The notes under the pieces: generated by a model | Seen by the model: only the letters and a program-made list of their open reading frames with translations | Databases searched by the model: none | Told to the model about the DNA's origin: nothing | In this document: in pieces, positions 1-7,945 of the stretch | Layout of the letters: every line of letters starts with the position of its first letter | How positions within the stretch are numbered: the first letter of the stretch is position 1 | Origin: Bacillus sp. E(2018) | GTDB taxonomy: Bacteria; Bacillota; Bacilli; Bacillales; Fictibacillaceae | NCBI RefSeq assembly: GCF_005503015.1 | Contig: NZ_SCOL01000001.1 | Coordinates: forward strand, 1,116,001-1,180,000 | DNA length: 64,000 nucleotides | Reading direction: 5' to 3' | Made by a program: the position numbers and the translations under genes

Positions 1-1113
1 TCGAAACTCATTAGAACACCCGGACTCGCTTATTGGACGATAGGCATTCTCATGATGATTATTTCTTGGTTTTTCTGGCCATCACCTGCAGTGGCACTCA
101 TGGGTGCTGTGCTTCTACCCGTTGCCATTCGGGTTGGTCTTCCTGCACTTGGCGTAGCCATGGCTATGAACCTGTTTGGCCATGGTATTGCTCTATCCGG
201 TGATTTCATCATTCAGGCAGCACCTAAACTAACCGCTGATGCTGCAGGTTTGCCAGTAAGTGAAGTTATTCATGCGAGTTTCCCACTCGTGTTTGTTATG
301 GGTCTTGTAACGACAGTAGCGGCTTTCTACTTTTTAAAGCGGGACTTGAAGTCTGGAAAGTTGAACGCAAATACAGGGCTTACTGCTAACCCAATAAAAA
401 ATTCAAATGAGCAGGAATTAAATTTGCTATCGAGTAAGCAAAAACAATTCTTTGCTCTCTTTATACCTGTCATGTTTGCACTGGATGTAGCCGCGATGTC
501 CATTTTTAATCTTCAAGGTGGAGATGCAACTGCACTTATTGGCGGAACCTCTGTATTAATTCTGCTCTTAATTACAATGGTCAGCCATAAGAACAAAGGA
601 TTAGAGAAAACAACTTCTTATATGATTGATGGTTTCCAGTTTGGATTTAAAGTGTTTGGTCCAGTCATTCCCATCGCGGCCTTTTTTTATCTAGGTGATT
701 CAGGATTTGCTAAGATTATCGGTGATTTCCTTCCAAAGACATCTCACGGAATCGTTAACGATCTTGGTGTAGCACTTGCGTCCGTGGTCCCGTTAAGTAA
801 AGAGGTAGGTGCAATTACACTAACTACTGTGGGGGCTATTACCGGTCTCGATGGCTCAGGATTTTCTGGAATCTCACTGGCAGGTTCTGTCGCAAACATA
901 TTTGGTACTGCAATAGGAGCAGGAGCAGCAACATTAACAGCTCTTGGTCAGATCTCGGCAATCTGGGTCGGTGGAGGTACACTCGTCCCTTGGGCGTTAA
1001 TTCCAGCTGCTGCAATCTGCGGAGTCGATCCATTTGAACTTGCTAGAAGAAACATCAAACCTGTTTTTATTGGATTAGTTGTAACAACCATTGTGGCGAT
1101 CTTTTTGATTTGA
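1..1113 (+). CDS. Multi-pass membrane permease, C-terminal part (cut by window edge)
   Basis: The reading frame is open from base 1, so the N-terminus lies outside the window; at least 370 residues are present. The sequence is dominated by hydrophobic segments with Gly/Ala-rich stretches near the C-terminus, as in secondary transporters of the ion-transporter type (CitMHS/NhaC/GntP-like folds). A polar linker of about 35 residues rich in Asn, Gln and Lys separates two membrane halves. I do not recognise the exact family or substrate. It ends about 95 bases before a strong bidirectional terminator. That it is an integral membrane transporter is well supported; anything finer is a guess. Confidence 0.7.
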   Translation, partial: SKLIRTPGLAYWTIGILMMIISWFFWPSPAVALMGAVLLPVAIRVGLPALGVAMAMNLFGHGIALSGDFIIQAAPKLTADAAGLPVSEVIHASFPLVFVMGLVTTVAAFYFLKRDLKSGKLNANTGLTANPIKNSNEQELNLLSSKQKQFFALFIPVMFALDVAAMSIFNLQGGDATALIGGTSVLILLLITMVSHKNKGLEKTTSYMIDGFQFGFKVFGPVIPIAAFFYLGDSGFAKIIGDFLPKTSHGIVNDLGVALASVVPLSKEVGAITLTTVGAITGLDGSGFSGISLAGSVANIFGTAIGAGAATLTALGQISAIWVGGGTLVPWALIPAAAICGVDPFELARRNIKPVFIGLVVTTIVAIFLI

Positions 1114-1206
1114 TACGCAGCATAAGGAACGTGCTTGAGTTAATGGGGGCACTAGCGGAGAAGAAGTGTTAATTCACAAGTTTGTGCAGAATAAATGGAT
1201 ATGTAA

Positions 1207-1250
1207 AACAAAAGTAAACGACCAGAAGTACCTGGTCGTTTACTTTTGTT
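1207..1250. terminator. Bidirectional Rho-independent terminator
   Basis: A perfect 19-bp inverted repeat (1207-1225 and 1232-1250) with a 6-base loop, A-rich on the left and T-rich on the right. It serves the permease gene on + and the small gene at 1262-1531 on -. Confidence 0.85.
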
Positions 1251-1261
1251 AACTATAAATA

Positions 1262-1531
1262 TCATTTGTGTTTTACCAATTCTAAAATTTTCTTTCTAAA
1301 CCTATCAGTGTTATTTTCATATTTTAATATCTTTTCAACTTTCGCCCATCCTACTATGTATCGTAGGTCTTCATCTGTCATAAATGAATCTTTATTCGTT
1401 AAATATATCTGCTTAAACCATTCTGTTGTACTTAATAATACAATGTTACGCTTAATTCTTTCTTCATTTGGCATTCCACGAAGGAAACTTACCATTGATA
1501 AGCCAATATTAGCCAATAATTCAATAAGCAT
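1262..1531 (-). CDS. Small hypothetical protein, 89 aa
   Basis: An unrecognised protein of 89 residues with a hydrophobic N-terminal helix (about residues 1-18) followed by a charged, Lys/Arg/Asp-rich helical body ending in a basic tail. The ATG at 1531 is preceded by AAAGGGGAAT at good distance, which supports real translation. It stands alone on the minus strand between two terminators. No motif suggests a function. Confidence 0.6.
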   Translation of the reverse strand: MLIELLANIGLSMVSFLRGMPNEERIKRNIVLLSTTEWFKQIYLTNKDSFMTDEDLRYIVGWAKVEKILKYENNTDRFRKKILELVKHK

Positions 1532-1636
1532 GTTATTCCCCTTTCGTATATATACATATATTCGATCGAGCTATCTTTTTGTAATTTGCCAGTTTAAAAA
1601 GATTATTCATGCATACCAAACCGTTTTATAGAAATT

Positions 1637-1660
1637 GAAAAACAACAACGTATTCCGTTG
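1637..1660 (-). terminator. Short hairpin plus T tract after the alaX-like gene
   Basis: On the minus strand CAACG-GAATA-CGTTG is followed by TTGTTTTT. The stem has only 5 bp, so this is a weak candidate terminator for the gene at 1699-2871. Confidence 0.35.
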
Positions 1661-1698
1661 CGATTTATTAACGCTTATAGTAGATTTCTAAGACTTAT

Positions 1699-2871
1699 TC
1701 ACATTAATAATGTCTCCCCAACAAACTCCATAAATCGAATCATGTCTTCTTGTGAACCAAATCCAGCTTGAGCAGATTTATCATTTCCGCCCCCCTTACC
1801 ATTAAAAGAGCTAAGGTTTTCTTTAAAAAAAGTACCGCAAGAAACATGGATAGAACCATCATGCATGAAGATGATACGATTTTCTAATGTGGAAGCTAGT
1901 AAGATCAATAATGGTTCCTCACTCGCTATTTTTATAGCAAGATCTTTTGTTTCATTAAAGCTTTTTTCTTCAAAAACATGCATAAGTAATCCTGCTCTTG
2001 CTTTAGAGATCAGTTCTTTACTTAGAAAATGGTTGTTCTCCTCTTTTAGTCGTCTGTTCTCCGATTCCAATCCCTTTTGATTGTGCTCCCATTTTTCAAG
2101 ACGGTTCATCACTTCATCTCGACCCGTATTAAATTTGCCTGAGATCATCGTAAGCAGTTTTAACGCTTCATTGTAATCTACTAAAGCTCGCTGACCACAT
2201 TTAAAATACAATCGGGTGGCACCTTTTTGTTTTTCGGCTTTTAAAAGTTTGATGATTCCAATCTCAGCGGTTGAACGAACATGAGTACCTCCACATGCAT
2301 TGTGCTCGATGCCTTCAATTTGAACAATTCGAATGTTCTCCTTAACTTTCGGCATCTTTAATAATGACAATTGTTGAAGCTCTTGATCGGAAACAAAGTA
2401 TGTATGCACCGTTCTGTTTTTATAAATCTCCTGATTAACGGCTTTTTCAATGACATCCATTTGATGTTGACTCAGTGTGTCTGTTTCAATATCAATCGTT
2501 GCGATCTCAGAACCTAAATGAAAACTAATGGTACGTGCATGATACAAAGAGTAACAAACAGCAGATAACAGATGTTGTCCAGTATGATGCTGCATGTGGT
2601 CTAACCTTCGATCCCAGTCTAACTCACAGGCTACCGAGGATGTTTCAGGCAGACTTCTCACCTTATGTATCACTTCTTCATTCTCAATAAAAACATCGAG
2701 CACGTCATGTCCGCCAATCGTACCTGTGTCGAATGGCTGACCACCACCGGTTGGATAAAATGCGGAACTTTCTAAGATCACAAAAAAGTCTCCGTTTTTC
2801 TCAAAAGTTGTTTTTACAGTTGTTTCCCAATTTGTTGTATATGGCGAAGAATAATATAATTTTTCAGTCAT
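1699..2871 (-). CDS. Alanyl-tRNA editing protein, AlaX-L type with DHHA1 domain
   Basis: A free-standing homologue of the AlaRS editing half, expected to hydrolyse Ser- or Gly-tRNA(Ala) in the cytosol. Residues 1-90 form the AlaRS C-terminal-like beta-barrel; the zinc motif HTGQH is at 96-100 and the second metal motif CGGTH at 193-197. A predicted coiled coil at about 245-285 leads into a DHHA1 domain with a Gly-rich segment near 360-372. The 390-residue length fits the long AlaX-L class. The ATG at 2871 follows AAGAAGGGA. There is no synthetase core, so it is not an alanyl-tRNA synthetase fragment. It appears to be a single-gene unit. Confidence 0.88.
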   Translation of the reverse strand: MTEKLYYSSPYTTNWETTVKTTFEKNGDFFVILESSAFYPTGGGQPFDTGTIGGHDVLDVFIENEEVIHKVRSLPETSSVACELDWDRRLDHMQHHTGQHLLSAVCYSLYHARTISFHLGSEIATIDIETDTLSQHQMDVIEKAVNQEIYKNRTVHTYFVSDQELQQLSLLKMPKVKENIRIVQIEGIEHNACGGTHVRSTAEIGIIKLLKAEKQKGATRLYFKCGQRALVDYNEALKLLTMISGKFNTGRDEVMNRLEKWEHNQKGLESENRRLKEENNHFLSKELISKARAGLLMHVFEEKSFNETKDLAIKIASEEPLLILLASTLENRIIFMHDGSIHVSCGTFFKENLSSFNGKGGGNDKSAQAGFGSQEDMIRFMEFVGETLLM

Positions 2872-2925
2872 ATCTGTTCATCCCTTCTTACTCATTATTC
2901 ATAGTTTAACGAATTGAAGAGATGA

Positions 2926-2959
2926 ATAAAACAAAAAGAAGAAAACCAAGATGGTTTCC
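2926..2959 (-). terminator. Probable terminator of the MerR-family gene
   Basis: Read on the minus strand, GGAAACC-ATCTT-GGTTTTC is followed by a T-rich run. The continuous stem is only about 5 bp plus a bulge, so the call is tentative. Confidence 0.4.
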
Positions 2960-2989
2960 TCCCTTAGAGATGGTGAAACATTCTAATTT

Positions 2990-3751
2990 TTATTTAGAAT
3001 CTGTATATATGTGGATAGCATCTCGTAAAAACGCAGCGGTTCCTGGCTGTTCTTTATCATAATAGGCAGTGAAACGTTCGTCGTCCACATACATCTGCGC
3101 AAGATTCGCATGTGCTTCTTTGCTATATTCGTGCCAATACAACATCAACCACTCTTTGTGAAGCTCAGCTGCCTTTTGCGCTGAATCTCCAGCAGGGTCT
3201 CCTATTTTAAAAGCTTCAGCAAGTAACGTGTGAATTTCCTCTGCAAGTTTCGTAGCATTGTCATGCTCACTTTGAGTCATACTTAATACTTTTTTATTTG
3301 ATTGATCGATAACTTGATCTCCATATTTATCACGGATCTCTTTACCAAATTTTTGTTCGTTCTCTTCAACCATCTGTTTTTTTAATCCTTCAAATTTCTC
3401 TTTATCTTTCATCGTTATTCTCCCTTCGTTCGCAGCGATCGTCTGCTCTACATTCAAAATGAGAATGTCTAACTGTTCTCGTTTGTTCAGGAGTTTTTCA
3501 CGGTGTTCACGTAGTGCTTCAGCTGGTGAGAAGCTTTGCGATGTGACGATTTCTTTAATTTGATGAAGCGAGAGGTCGAGCTCTTTGTAAAACAAAATCT
3601 GCTGTAATCGATCCACCTCTGCTTTACCATATATTCGATATCCTGACGAGTTTATTCTTGCCGGCTTAAGAATATCTATCTCATCATAATATCTTAATGT
3701 TCTGGTGCTTACTCCTGCTAGTTGGCCAAGCTTTTGTATGGTGTATTCCAA
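2990..3751 (-). CDS. MerR-family activator with C-terminal TipAS drug-binding domain (Mta/TipA-like)
   Basis: An N-terminal MerR winged helix (YTIQKLGQLAGVS, then TRTLRYYDE) is followed by a coiled-coil dimerisation helix (about residues 75-112) and a TipAS antibiotic-recognition domain (about 115-253). Proteins of this build bind hydrophobic cationic drugs or thiopeptides and activate efflux or their own genes. I chose the TTG at 3751 and not the ATG at 3772. AGGAGG ends 8 bases before the TTG, and the ATG would lie at or above the transcription start predicted from the promoter at 3776-3806. The neighbour on + is a small membrane protein, not an obvious pump. An internal ribosome site and ATG at 3412 could yield the TipAS domain alone. 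Confidence 0.85.
   Translation of the reverse strand: MEYTIQKLGQLAGVSTRTLRYYDEIDILKPARINSSGYRIYGKAEVDRLQQILFYKELDLSLHQIKEIVTSQSFSPAEALREHREKLLNKREQLDILILNVEQTIAANEGRITMKDKEKFEGLKKQMVEENEQKFGKEIRDKYGDQVIDQSNKKVLSMTQSEHDNATKLAEEIHTLLAEAFKIGDPAGDSAQKAAELHKEWLMLYWHEYSKEAHANLAQMYVDDERFTAYYDKEQPGTAAFLRDAIHIYTDSK
3410..3426 (-). promoter_or_regulatory. Internal ribosome binding site and ATG before the TipAS domain
   Basis: Inside the regulator gene, AAGGGAG is followed 7 bases later by an in-frame ATG at 3412. Translation from it would give 140 residues to the stop at 2990, exactly the drug-binding domain without the DNA-binding part. This mirrors the TipAL/TipAS pair known in Streptomyces. That it is used here is inference. 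Confidence 0.45.
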
Positions 3752-3775
3752 TGTGATCACCTCCTGACACATTTA

Positions 3776-3806
3776 ACTCTACACCTTTACGCCGCGTGAA
3801 GGTCAA
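3776..3806 (-). promoter_or_regulatory. MerR-type promoter with 19-bp spacer and dyad operator
   Basis: On the minus strand -35 TTGACC (3801-3806) and -10 TAGAGT (3776-3781) are 19 bp apart, the over-long spacing typical of MerR-activated promoters. A dyad with 9-bp arms and one mismatch (3783-3791 and 3795-3803, three bases between) fills the spacer. It lies directly before the MerR-TipAS gene, so autoregulation is likely. Confidence 0.75.
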
Positions 3807-3889
3807 TGGGCTTATCAATTATTTTTTTATTTTAATAAGAATATCACCCTTACCCATAAAATGGTAAAATGAGATTGGAGGTAAATGCC

Positions 3890-4168
3890 ATGAAAAAAAG
3901 TAGTACGTGGTCACTAGTCTTTCTAATGTTAGGACTGTTAATTATTTTTAATGGAGATTTTATAGGTTATTCTGAATGGAAGGTTCTAGGGGGATTTTTC
4001 ATTATCCTGCTTGGGGTTATGCTATGTTTTACAGCATTTTTTCTAAATGAAAATGGAAACACAAAATTCATAACCCTTGCTTTCTCTATACTTGTGATAT
4101 TTATCATCACTTGGTATAGACCTTTTGAGATTATAAGATTAATTAGTTGGCTGAAAAACATCTCTTAA
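3890..4168 (+). CDS. Small membrane protein, 92 aa
   Basis: The start is the ATG at 3890, preceded by TTGGAGGT at a 7-base distance; an in-frame ATG 21 bases upstream lacks a ribosome site. The protein has about three hydrophobic segments (roughly 6-24, 31-52 and 62-80) with short polar loops and no recognised motif. It is transcribed away from the MerR-TipAS gene, sharing that intergenic region. It could be a target of that regulator, but nothing in the sequence proves it. Confidence 0.6.
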   Translation: MKKSSTWSLVFLMLGLLIIFNGDFIGYSEWKVLGGFFIILLGVMLCFTAFFLNENGNTKFITLAFSILVIFIITWYRPFEIIRLISWLKNIS

Positions 4169-4198
4169 TTTATAAACTTGTTTATACAATGGTGAAAA

Positions 4199-4232
4199 AC
4201 GCATATTTTAATTAATATGCGTCATATTTTTT
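4199..4232. terminator. Rho-independent terminator
   Basis: A 9-bp perfect stem (4199-4207 and 4214-4222) with a TTAATT loop, followed on + by a T-rich tract. It separates two convergent genes and can serve both. Confidence 0.75.
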
Positions 4233-4807
4233 TATGACATGTTAAACCTTTTTTTCGTCCTAAAAGCTGCAATCGTTGCAATTACGATTGCTCCAGCCGT
4301 ATCTGCCAGTAAATCCACCATCGTGTCAAAATTCCCTCCGCCTTGTAAGGTCATTCCAAAGAATTGATCCATGCTGAATTCGTAAATCTCCCAAACCACC
4401 CCACCAAATACAGAAAAAGACAGAACAAATAAAAACACAAGCCAATAGGAAATCGCTTTCCTGGCTTCTGGGTGTGTCATCCTCTCATATAGGGCAATGG
4501 CTACAAAAGCCAATAATGCTCCGCTTAAAAGGTGTAAGAAGGTATCCCACCACCCTAAGCGATAGAAACCTAAGATAGATCCTAAATACTGCGATGCAAA
4601 CAAAAAGGCAAAGTATGATATCATGATAGGCATATTGAATTTAATCTTAGTGAATAGAATTAAACATAATGGAATTAGCCCGCAGAATATACCACCGAAT
4701 GCCACTTGATAACTGTGTGTCTCACCTTTTGAAAAATAATAAAAACATAGGTAAGCCATAAATATGGCATAGGCAGTACTTATAATAAGCAAAATTTTTC
4801 GTTTCAA
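4232..4807 (-). CDS. YjdF-like membrane protein, 191 aa
   Basis: The protein has five to six hydrophobic segments. Conserved acidic and aromatic positions (WWDTFLHL near 85-92, WEIYEFSMDQ near 140-149, DTMVDLLADT near 160-169) resemble the DUF2238/YjdF group of inner-membrane proteins of unknown function. The start is a TTG at 4807 with GAGGTG 8 bases ahead. A second, closer relative of YjdF lies at 9527-10135, but the two differ enough to be old paralogues rather than a recent duplication. No substrate or partner can be inferred. Confidence 0.6.
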   Translation of the reverse strand: MKRKILLIISTAYAIFMAYLCFYYFSKGETHSYQVAFGGIFCGLIPLCLILFTKIKFNMPIMISYFAFLFASQYLGSILGFYRLGWWDTFLHLLSGALLAFVAIALYERMTHPEARKAISYWLVFLFVLSFSVFGGVVWEIYEFSMDQFFGMTLQGGGNFDTMVDLLADTAGAIVIATIAAFRTKKRFNMS

Positions 4808-4926
4808 CCTATTTTCACCTCACGAAGTTAATCTATAAGCAATTACAGACTAGAACTTTGTTAAAATATCCTTGACTAACAGGTTTAACCTTTTGTTTGC
4901 GATATATACTTCGCTTTTCTCCATAT

Positions 4927-4948
4927 AAAAAAGACACAGAAATGTGCC
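4927..4948 (-). terminator. Terminator of the acetyltransferase gene
   Basis: On the minus strand GGCACA-TTTC-TGTGTC (one G-U pair) is followed by six T. Confidence 0.65.
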
Positions 4949-4985
4949 TTATGAAACCCTTTATTCATACTTATGCCTGTTACGC

Positions 4986-5438
4986 TCACTCTATCTCTTT
5001 AATGAAAGCAATCAAACGATTTACCTCTTTAAAACCTACACTTTTATGAAAGTGATAACTCGTGTCATTGGACTGTTCGATATCTGAACCAATCTGACTG
5101 CAACCTTTTGTTTTTAACCAGCTTTCTCCTTTTTCTATTAATTTTTTTGATATGCCTTTTTTCCTATACTCAGGTTCTACATAAATGCCTTCAACAAATC
5201 CAGTGGGGCTTTTATGTGACCCTTCAACATAATCATTTCTAATGGAAATATGAATAAAGGCAATGAGTTTAGCATGCATTAGATATACAAATACTTTATC
5301 TTTTTCAGAATGTAGAAGTTGTTTAAATTCTGTTCTCAATTCATTAAATTCATTATCTGGCCATAATTCTAAAGCCAATCCGGTCAATGAATCCAGAACA
5401 TGTTCATTTGCTTCCTTAATTGATTCCACCGGTTCCAT
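4986..5438 (-). CDS. GNAT acetyltransferase, aminoglycoside 6'-N-acetyltransferase-like
   Basis: This 150-residue single GNAT domain resembles chromosomal AAC(6') enzymes. It has an N-terminal LALELWPDNEF segment, the strand-4 GIYVEPEYRKKGI acetyl-CoA pyrophosphate loop, and the C-terminal FHKSVGF motif. Enzymes of this subfamily acetylate the 6'-amine of aminoglycosides, but housekeeping members with other substrates exist. The start is the ATG at 5438, with AGGAG 8 bases upstream; a GTG at 5447 overlaps that ribosome site and is unlikely. It is monocistronic and shows no sign of a mobile context, so it is likely intrinsic. Confidence 0.75.
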   Translation of the reverse strand: MEPVESIKEANEHVLDSLTGLALELWPDNEFNELRTEFKQLLHSEKDKVFVYLMHAKLIAFIHISIRNDYVEGSHKSPTGFVEGIYVEPEYRKKGISKKLIEKGESWLKTKGCSQIGSDIEQSNDTSYHFHKSVGFKEVNRLIAFIKEIE

Positions 5439-5614
5439 ATTCAACACTCCTGTTTATCATTTTTAGACATTCTTATTTCGACACCCGCACATGTAATTTC
5501 CTTTATTTTTATAAAGAAACATAATGAATAGTAAGCAACTTCTTTTCATTTTCTATCAAATTGCTTTATAGTCAAAGATAATTATAGGGTTATTCTGGAA
5601 AAGAGGAGATTTTT

Positions 5615-6253
5615 GTGAAGTTTACAAGTAAGCTAATCTTCTTTTTTATAGGATTATTGATTTTTAGTTATGGAATTGCCATGGCTGTTCAAGTGAAATA
5701 CTTAGGAATCAGTCCATGGGACGTGTTGAATCTTGCTTTGTATGAGCAGTTGGGTTTCACGATAGGAACTTGGAATATTATTGTTGGTTTTTTATTAATA
5801 ACTTGTACGATGATCATTAATCAAAAGTATATTAATATTGGAACTTTTTTAAATGCCGTATTAGTGGGGATTTTTGTAGACTCTTTTCTATTTCTTAAGT
5901 TACTTCCTGACTCAACGAACACATATCTTGATATACCGATCTTGTTTTTAGCTATTTTCTTAATGGGCATTGGTGGAGGTATGTATTCAGCAGCAGGATT
6001 AGGAGCGGGTCCGAGAGATGGACTCATGCTATCGATATCAGACTTAACTGGATTTTCAATTAGTAGAGTAAGAATATTCATGGAATGCCTTGTATTAATA
6101 GTTGCCCTTTTTATAGGTGGGCCAGTTTTTCTTTTCACATTTCTTTATACGTTCATCCAAAGTCCCATCTACCAAAGATCCTATTTGGTTTGTAAGAAGT
6201 GGATCGCAAAGTATATGGATCGATTTGAAGAAAAAAAGAAGTTTGTTAGTTAA
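5615..6253 (+). CDS. yczE: YczE-type integral membrane protein
   Basis: This 212-residue membrane protein has about five transmembrane segments and matches the YczE family in the GISPWDVL motif (about 31-38) and the Gly-rich GLGAGPRDGLM motif (about 129-139). In B. subtilis YczE sits beside the surfactin operon and affects lipopeptide production. The family is widespread and its chemistry is unknown. The GTG start follows AAGAGGAG. It precedes the AbrB-type gene by 30 bases and the two are probably co-transcribed. Confidence 0.75.
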   Translation: MKFTSKLIFFFIGLLIFSYGIAMAVQVKYLGISPWDVLNLALYEQLGFTIGTWNIIVGFLLITCTMIINQKYINIGTFLNAVLVGIFVDSFLFLKLLPDSTNTYLDIPILFLAIFLMGIGGGMYSAAGLGAGPRDGLMLSISDLTGFSISRVRIFMECLVLIVALFIGGPVFLFTFLYTFIQSPIYQRSYLVCKKWIAKYMDRFEEKKKFVS

Positions 6254-6283
6254 CACAAGCAAAAATAAGAAGAAGGTTTTGCA

Positions 6284-7384
6284 ATGAAATATAAACGTTT
6301 ACATCAACAAAAAAGCTATCAACTCTTAGTAACATTGACAATTGCCTTTATTGGGGGCCTCATATTCAATGTACTCAATTGGCCAATCCCTTGGCTTTTA
6401 GGAACTATGACTGCCTTATTAATTGTGAACCAACTAAGTTGGACCCAGTTATACTGGCCAGTTTTTTTAAGAAATACTGGTTTGATCATCGTAGGTTATT
6501 CAATCGGTTTAACGTTTACAAAAGATACGTTAAAGCTTATGATTACTCACTTGCCATCAATGGCATTCATGACGATCTTATTATTATTAATCTGTTCAGC
6601 AATGGCATATGTAATATCTCGTTTTACATCCATTAATTTTCCTACTGCCCTTACCAGCTCAATCCCTGGTGGTCTATCACAAATTATTACTTTTGCAGAA
6701 GAGACTAAGGGAATTGATATTACAACCGTTACGTTTTTTCAAGTGACACGTCTCATCGTTATCATATTCGCTGTTCCCTTTCTGATTTTCAGTCCCATTT
6801 TTTCCTCAGGAAGTTCTGCTACTATTCCTGATGTGATCTCGGAAGGAACCTCTTCTGCCTTTTTTCCACAGATTATTCTATTTGGACTATTTTCAGTTGG
6901 AATGGCACTGCTAGGAAAAAAAATAAAACTACCTACAGCTTTTCTGCTTGGTCCAATTCTAGGAATTGCTGCTTTAAATATAGTTGGTTTCAAAGGACCT
7001 CCTCTTCCCGCTTCAATACTCGATGTTTCTCAATTTTTAATCGGGGGCTATATTGGATTATTATTGAAGCCTGAAAAGCTTAGAAAAAAAGCTAGTATGA
7101 TTCCAATAGCCTTGATCAGCGGAATCATGTTGGTAAGTTTCGCACTTCTTCTAAGTTCTTTGCTGATGTATCAATTTAACTTTTCTTTCATTACTAGTTT
7201 CCTGAGTATGGCACCTGGTGGAGCTGATCAGATGGGGATTATCGGACATGAGCTGAAAGCGGATGTTACGATGATTACAGGTTATCAACTTTTCCGAATT
7301 CTTTTTATCTTTTTTGCAGTACCTCCTCTCTTAAAATGGGTATTGCGCGCTCAGATGCATCATATGATTTCAAAAAATGATTAA
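6284..7384 (+). CDS. AbrB-family (AmoA-like, PF05145-type) membrane protein
   Basis: A 366-residue protein made of two similar halves with about ten transmembrane helices. Each half carries the family signature of Gly-rich boxes: WPIPWLLG near 27-34, SSIPGGLSQI near 124-133, and in the second half SMAPGGADQM near 308-317. This family was once called putative ammonia monooxygenase. It is now regarded as a membrane transporter or regulator of unclear role and is unrelated to the AbrB transcription factor. The ATG at 6284 follows AGAAGAAGG. It is the last gene of the pair with yczE and is followed by a strong terminator. Confidence 0.75.
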   Translation: MKYKRLHQQKSYQLLVTLTIAFIGGLIFNVLNWPIPWLLGTMTALLIVNQLSWTQLYWPVFLRNTGLIIVGYSIGLTFTKDTLKLMITHLPSMAFMTILLLLICSAMAYVISRFTSINFPTALTSSIPGGLSQIITFAEETKGIDITTVTFFQVTRLIVIIFAVPFLIFSPIFSSGSSATIPDVISEGTSSAFFPQIILFGLFSVGMALLGKKIKLPTAFLLGPILGIAALNIVGFKGPPLPASILDVSQFLIGGYIGLLLKPEKLRKKASMIPIALISGIMLVSFALLLSSLLMYQFNFSFITSFLSMAPGGADQMGIIGHELKADVTMITGYQLFRILFIFFAVPPLLKWVLRAQMHHMISKND

Positions 7385-7407
7385 TATTTCACTTTATTAA
7401 AGACTTG

Positions 7408-7448
7408 AACATCCCATAGATGAATGATGGGATGTTTGTTTTTTTTTT
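7408..7448 (+). terminator. Rho-independent terminator
   Basis: A 9-bp perfect stem (7408-7416 and 7428-7436), 11-base loop, followed by a G and more than ten T. Confidence 0.85.
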
Positions 7449-7467
7449 CGGTGACTATTAAGGTTTT

Positions 7468-7932
7468 TTATTTTCTAATTCGAATGACTTGTCCTTTGTT
7501 TGCTTGTAACATACTATTTGTTTCTACTTTTATCAATGACAACTGAGAGCCGCCTCCCGTGTATATGTATGAAAGCTCCATTACTTTTGGATCAACTAAA
7601 AAAATGGCTTTAAATCCAAATGACGGAACTCCTCCTGCAGGAAATCCAGTATGAGCTAATATTTCATCCACTGTTGCGAGACGAGGGCGTTCAATATTCA
7701 GAGCCTTTCCAACACGTGTGGTGCTCACCCGATCTTCACCTTTCACAATGGCTAAGATAAGCTGTTCTTTATTATCTAAAAGACAAATGTTTTTTACGAA
7801 AACATGTTGGGATACATTTATGGCTCTAGCAGCATCCTGTATAGAATGACATGATTCCCTTAAAACCATATGAATGCCATCTATATTGTTCTCGGTTATA
7901 AAACGATTAATAGTACTATGAAATTCCTCCAC
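7468..7932 (-). CDS. YbaK/EbsC-type aminoacyl-tRNA deacylase
   Basis: This 154-residue stand-alone YbaK-fold protein is predicted to hydrolyse mischarged tRNA in trans. The conserved Lys of the family lies in VFVKNI (about residue 47) and the GGVPSFGF loop is near 100-107. Both match YbaK/ProX deacylases rather than the ProRS insertion domain. The GTG start at 7932 follows AGGGGAGA. It is 13 bases behind the DUF6944-type gene, so the two probably share a transcript. Which amino acid it clears cannot be read from the sequence. Confidence 0.8.
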   Translation of the reverse strand: MEEFHSTINRFITENNIDGIHMVLRESCHSIQDAARAINVSQHVFVKNICLLDNKEQLILAIVKGEDRVSTTRVGKALNIERPRLATVDEILAHTGFPAGGVPSFGFKAIFLVDPKVMELSYIYTGGGSQLSLIKVETNSMLQANKGQVIRIRK

Positions 7933-7945
7933 TTGTATCTCCCCT

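Noticed and set aside
3752..3772. ATG start for the MerR-TipAS gene 21 bases upstream
   Set aside because: It lies above the AGGAGG site and at or before the predicted transcription start; the TTG at 3751 fits both.
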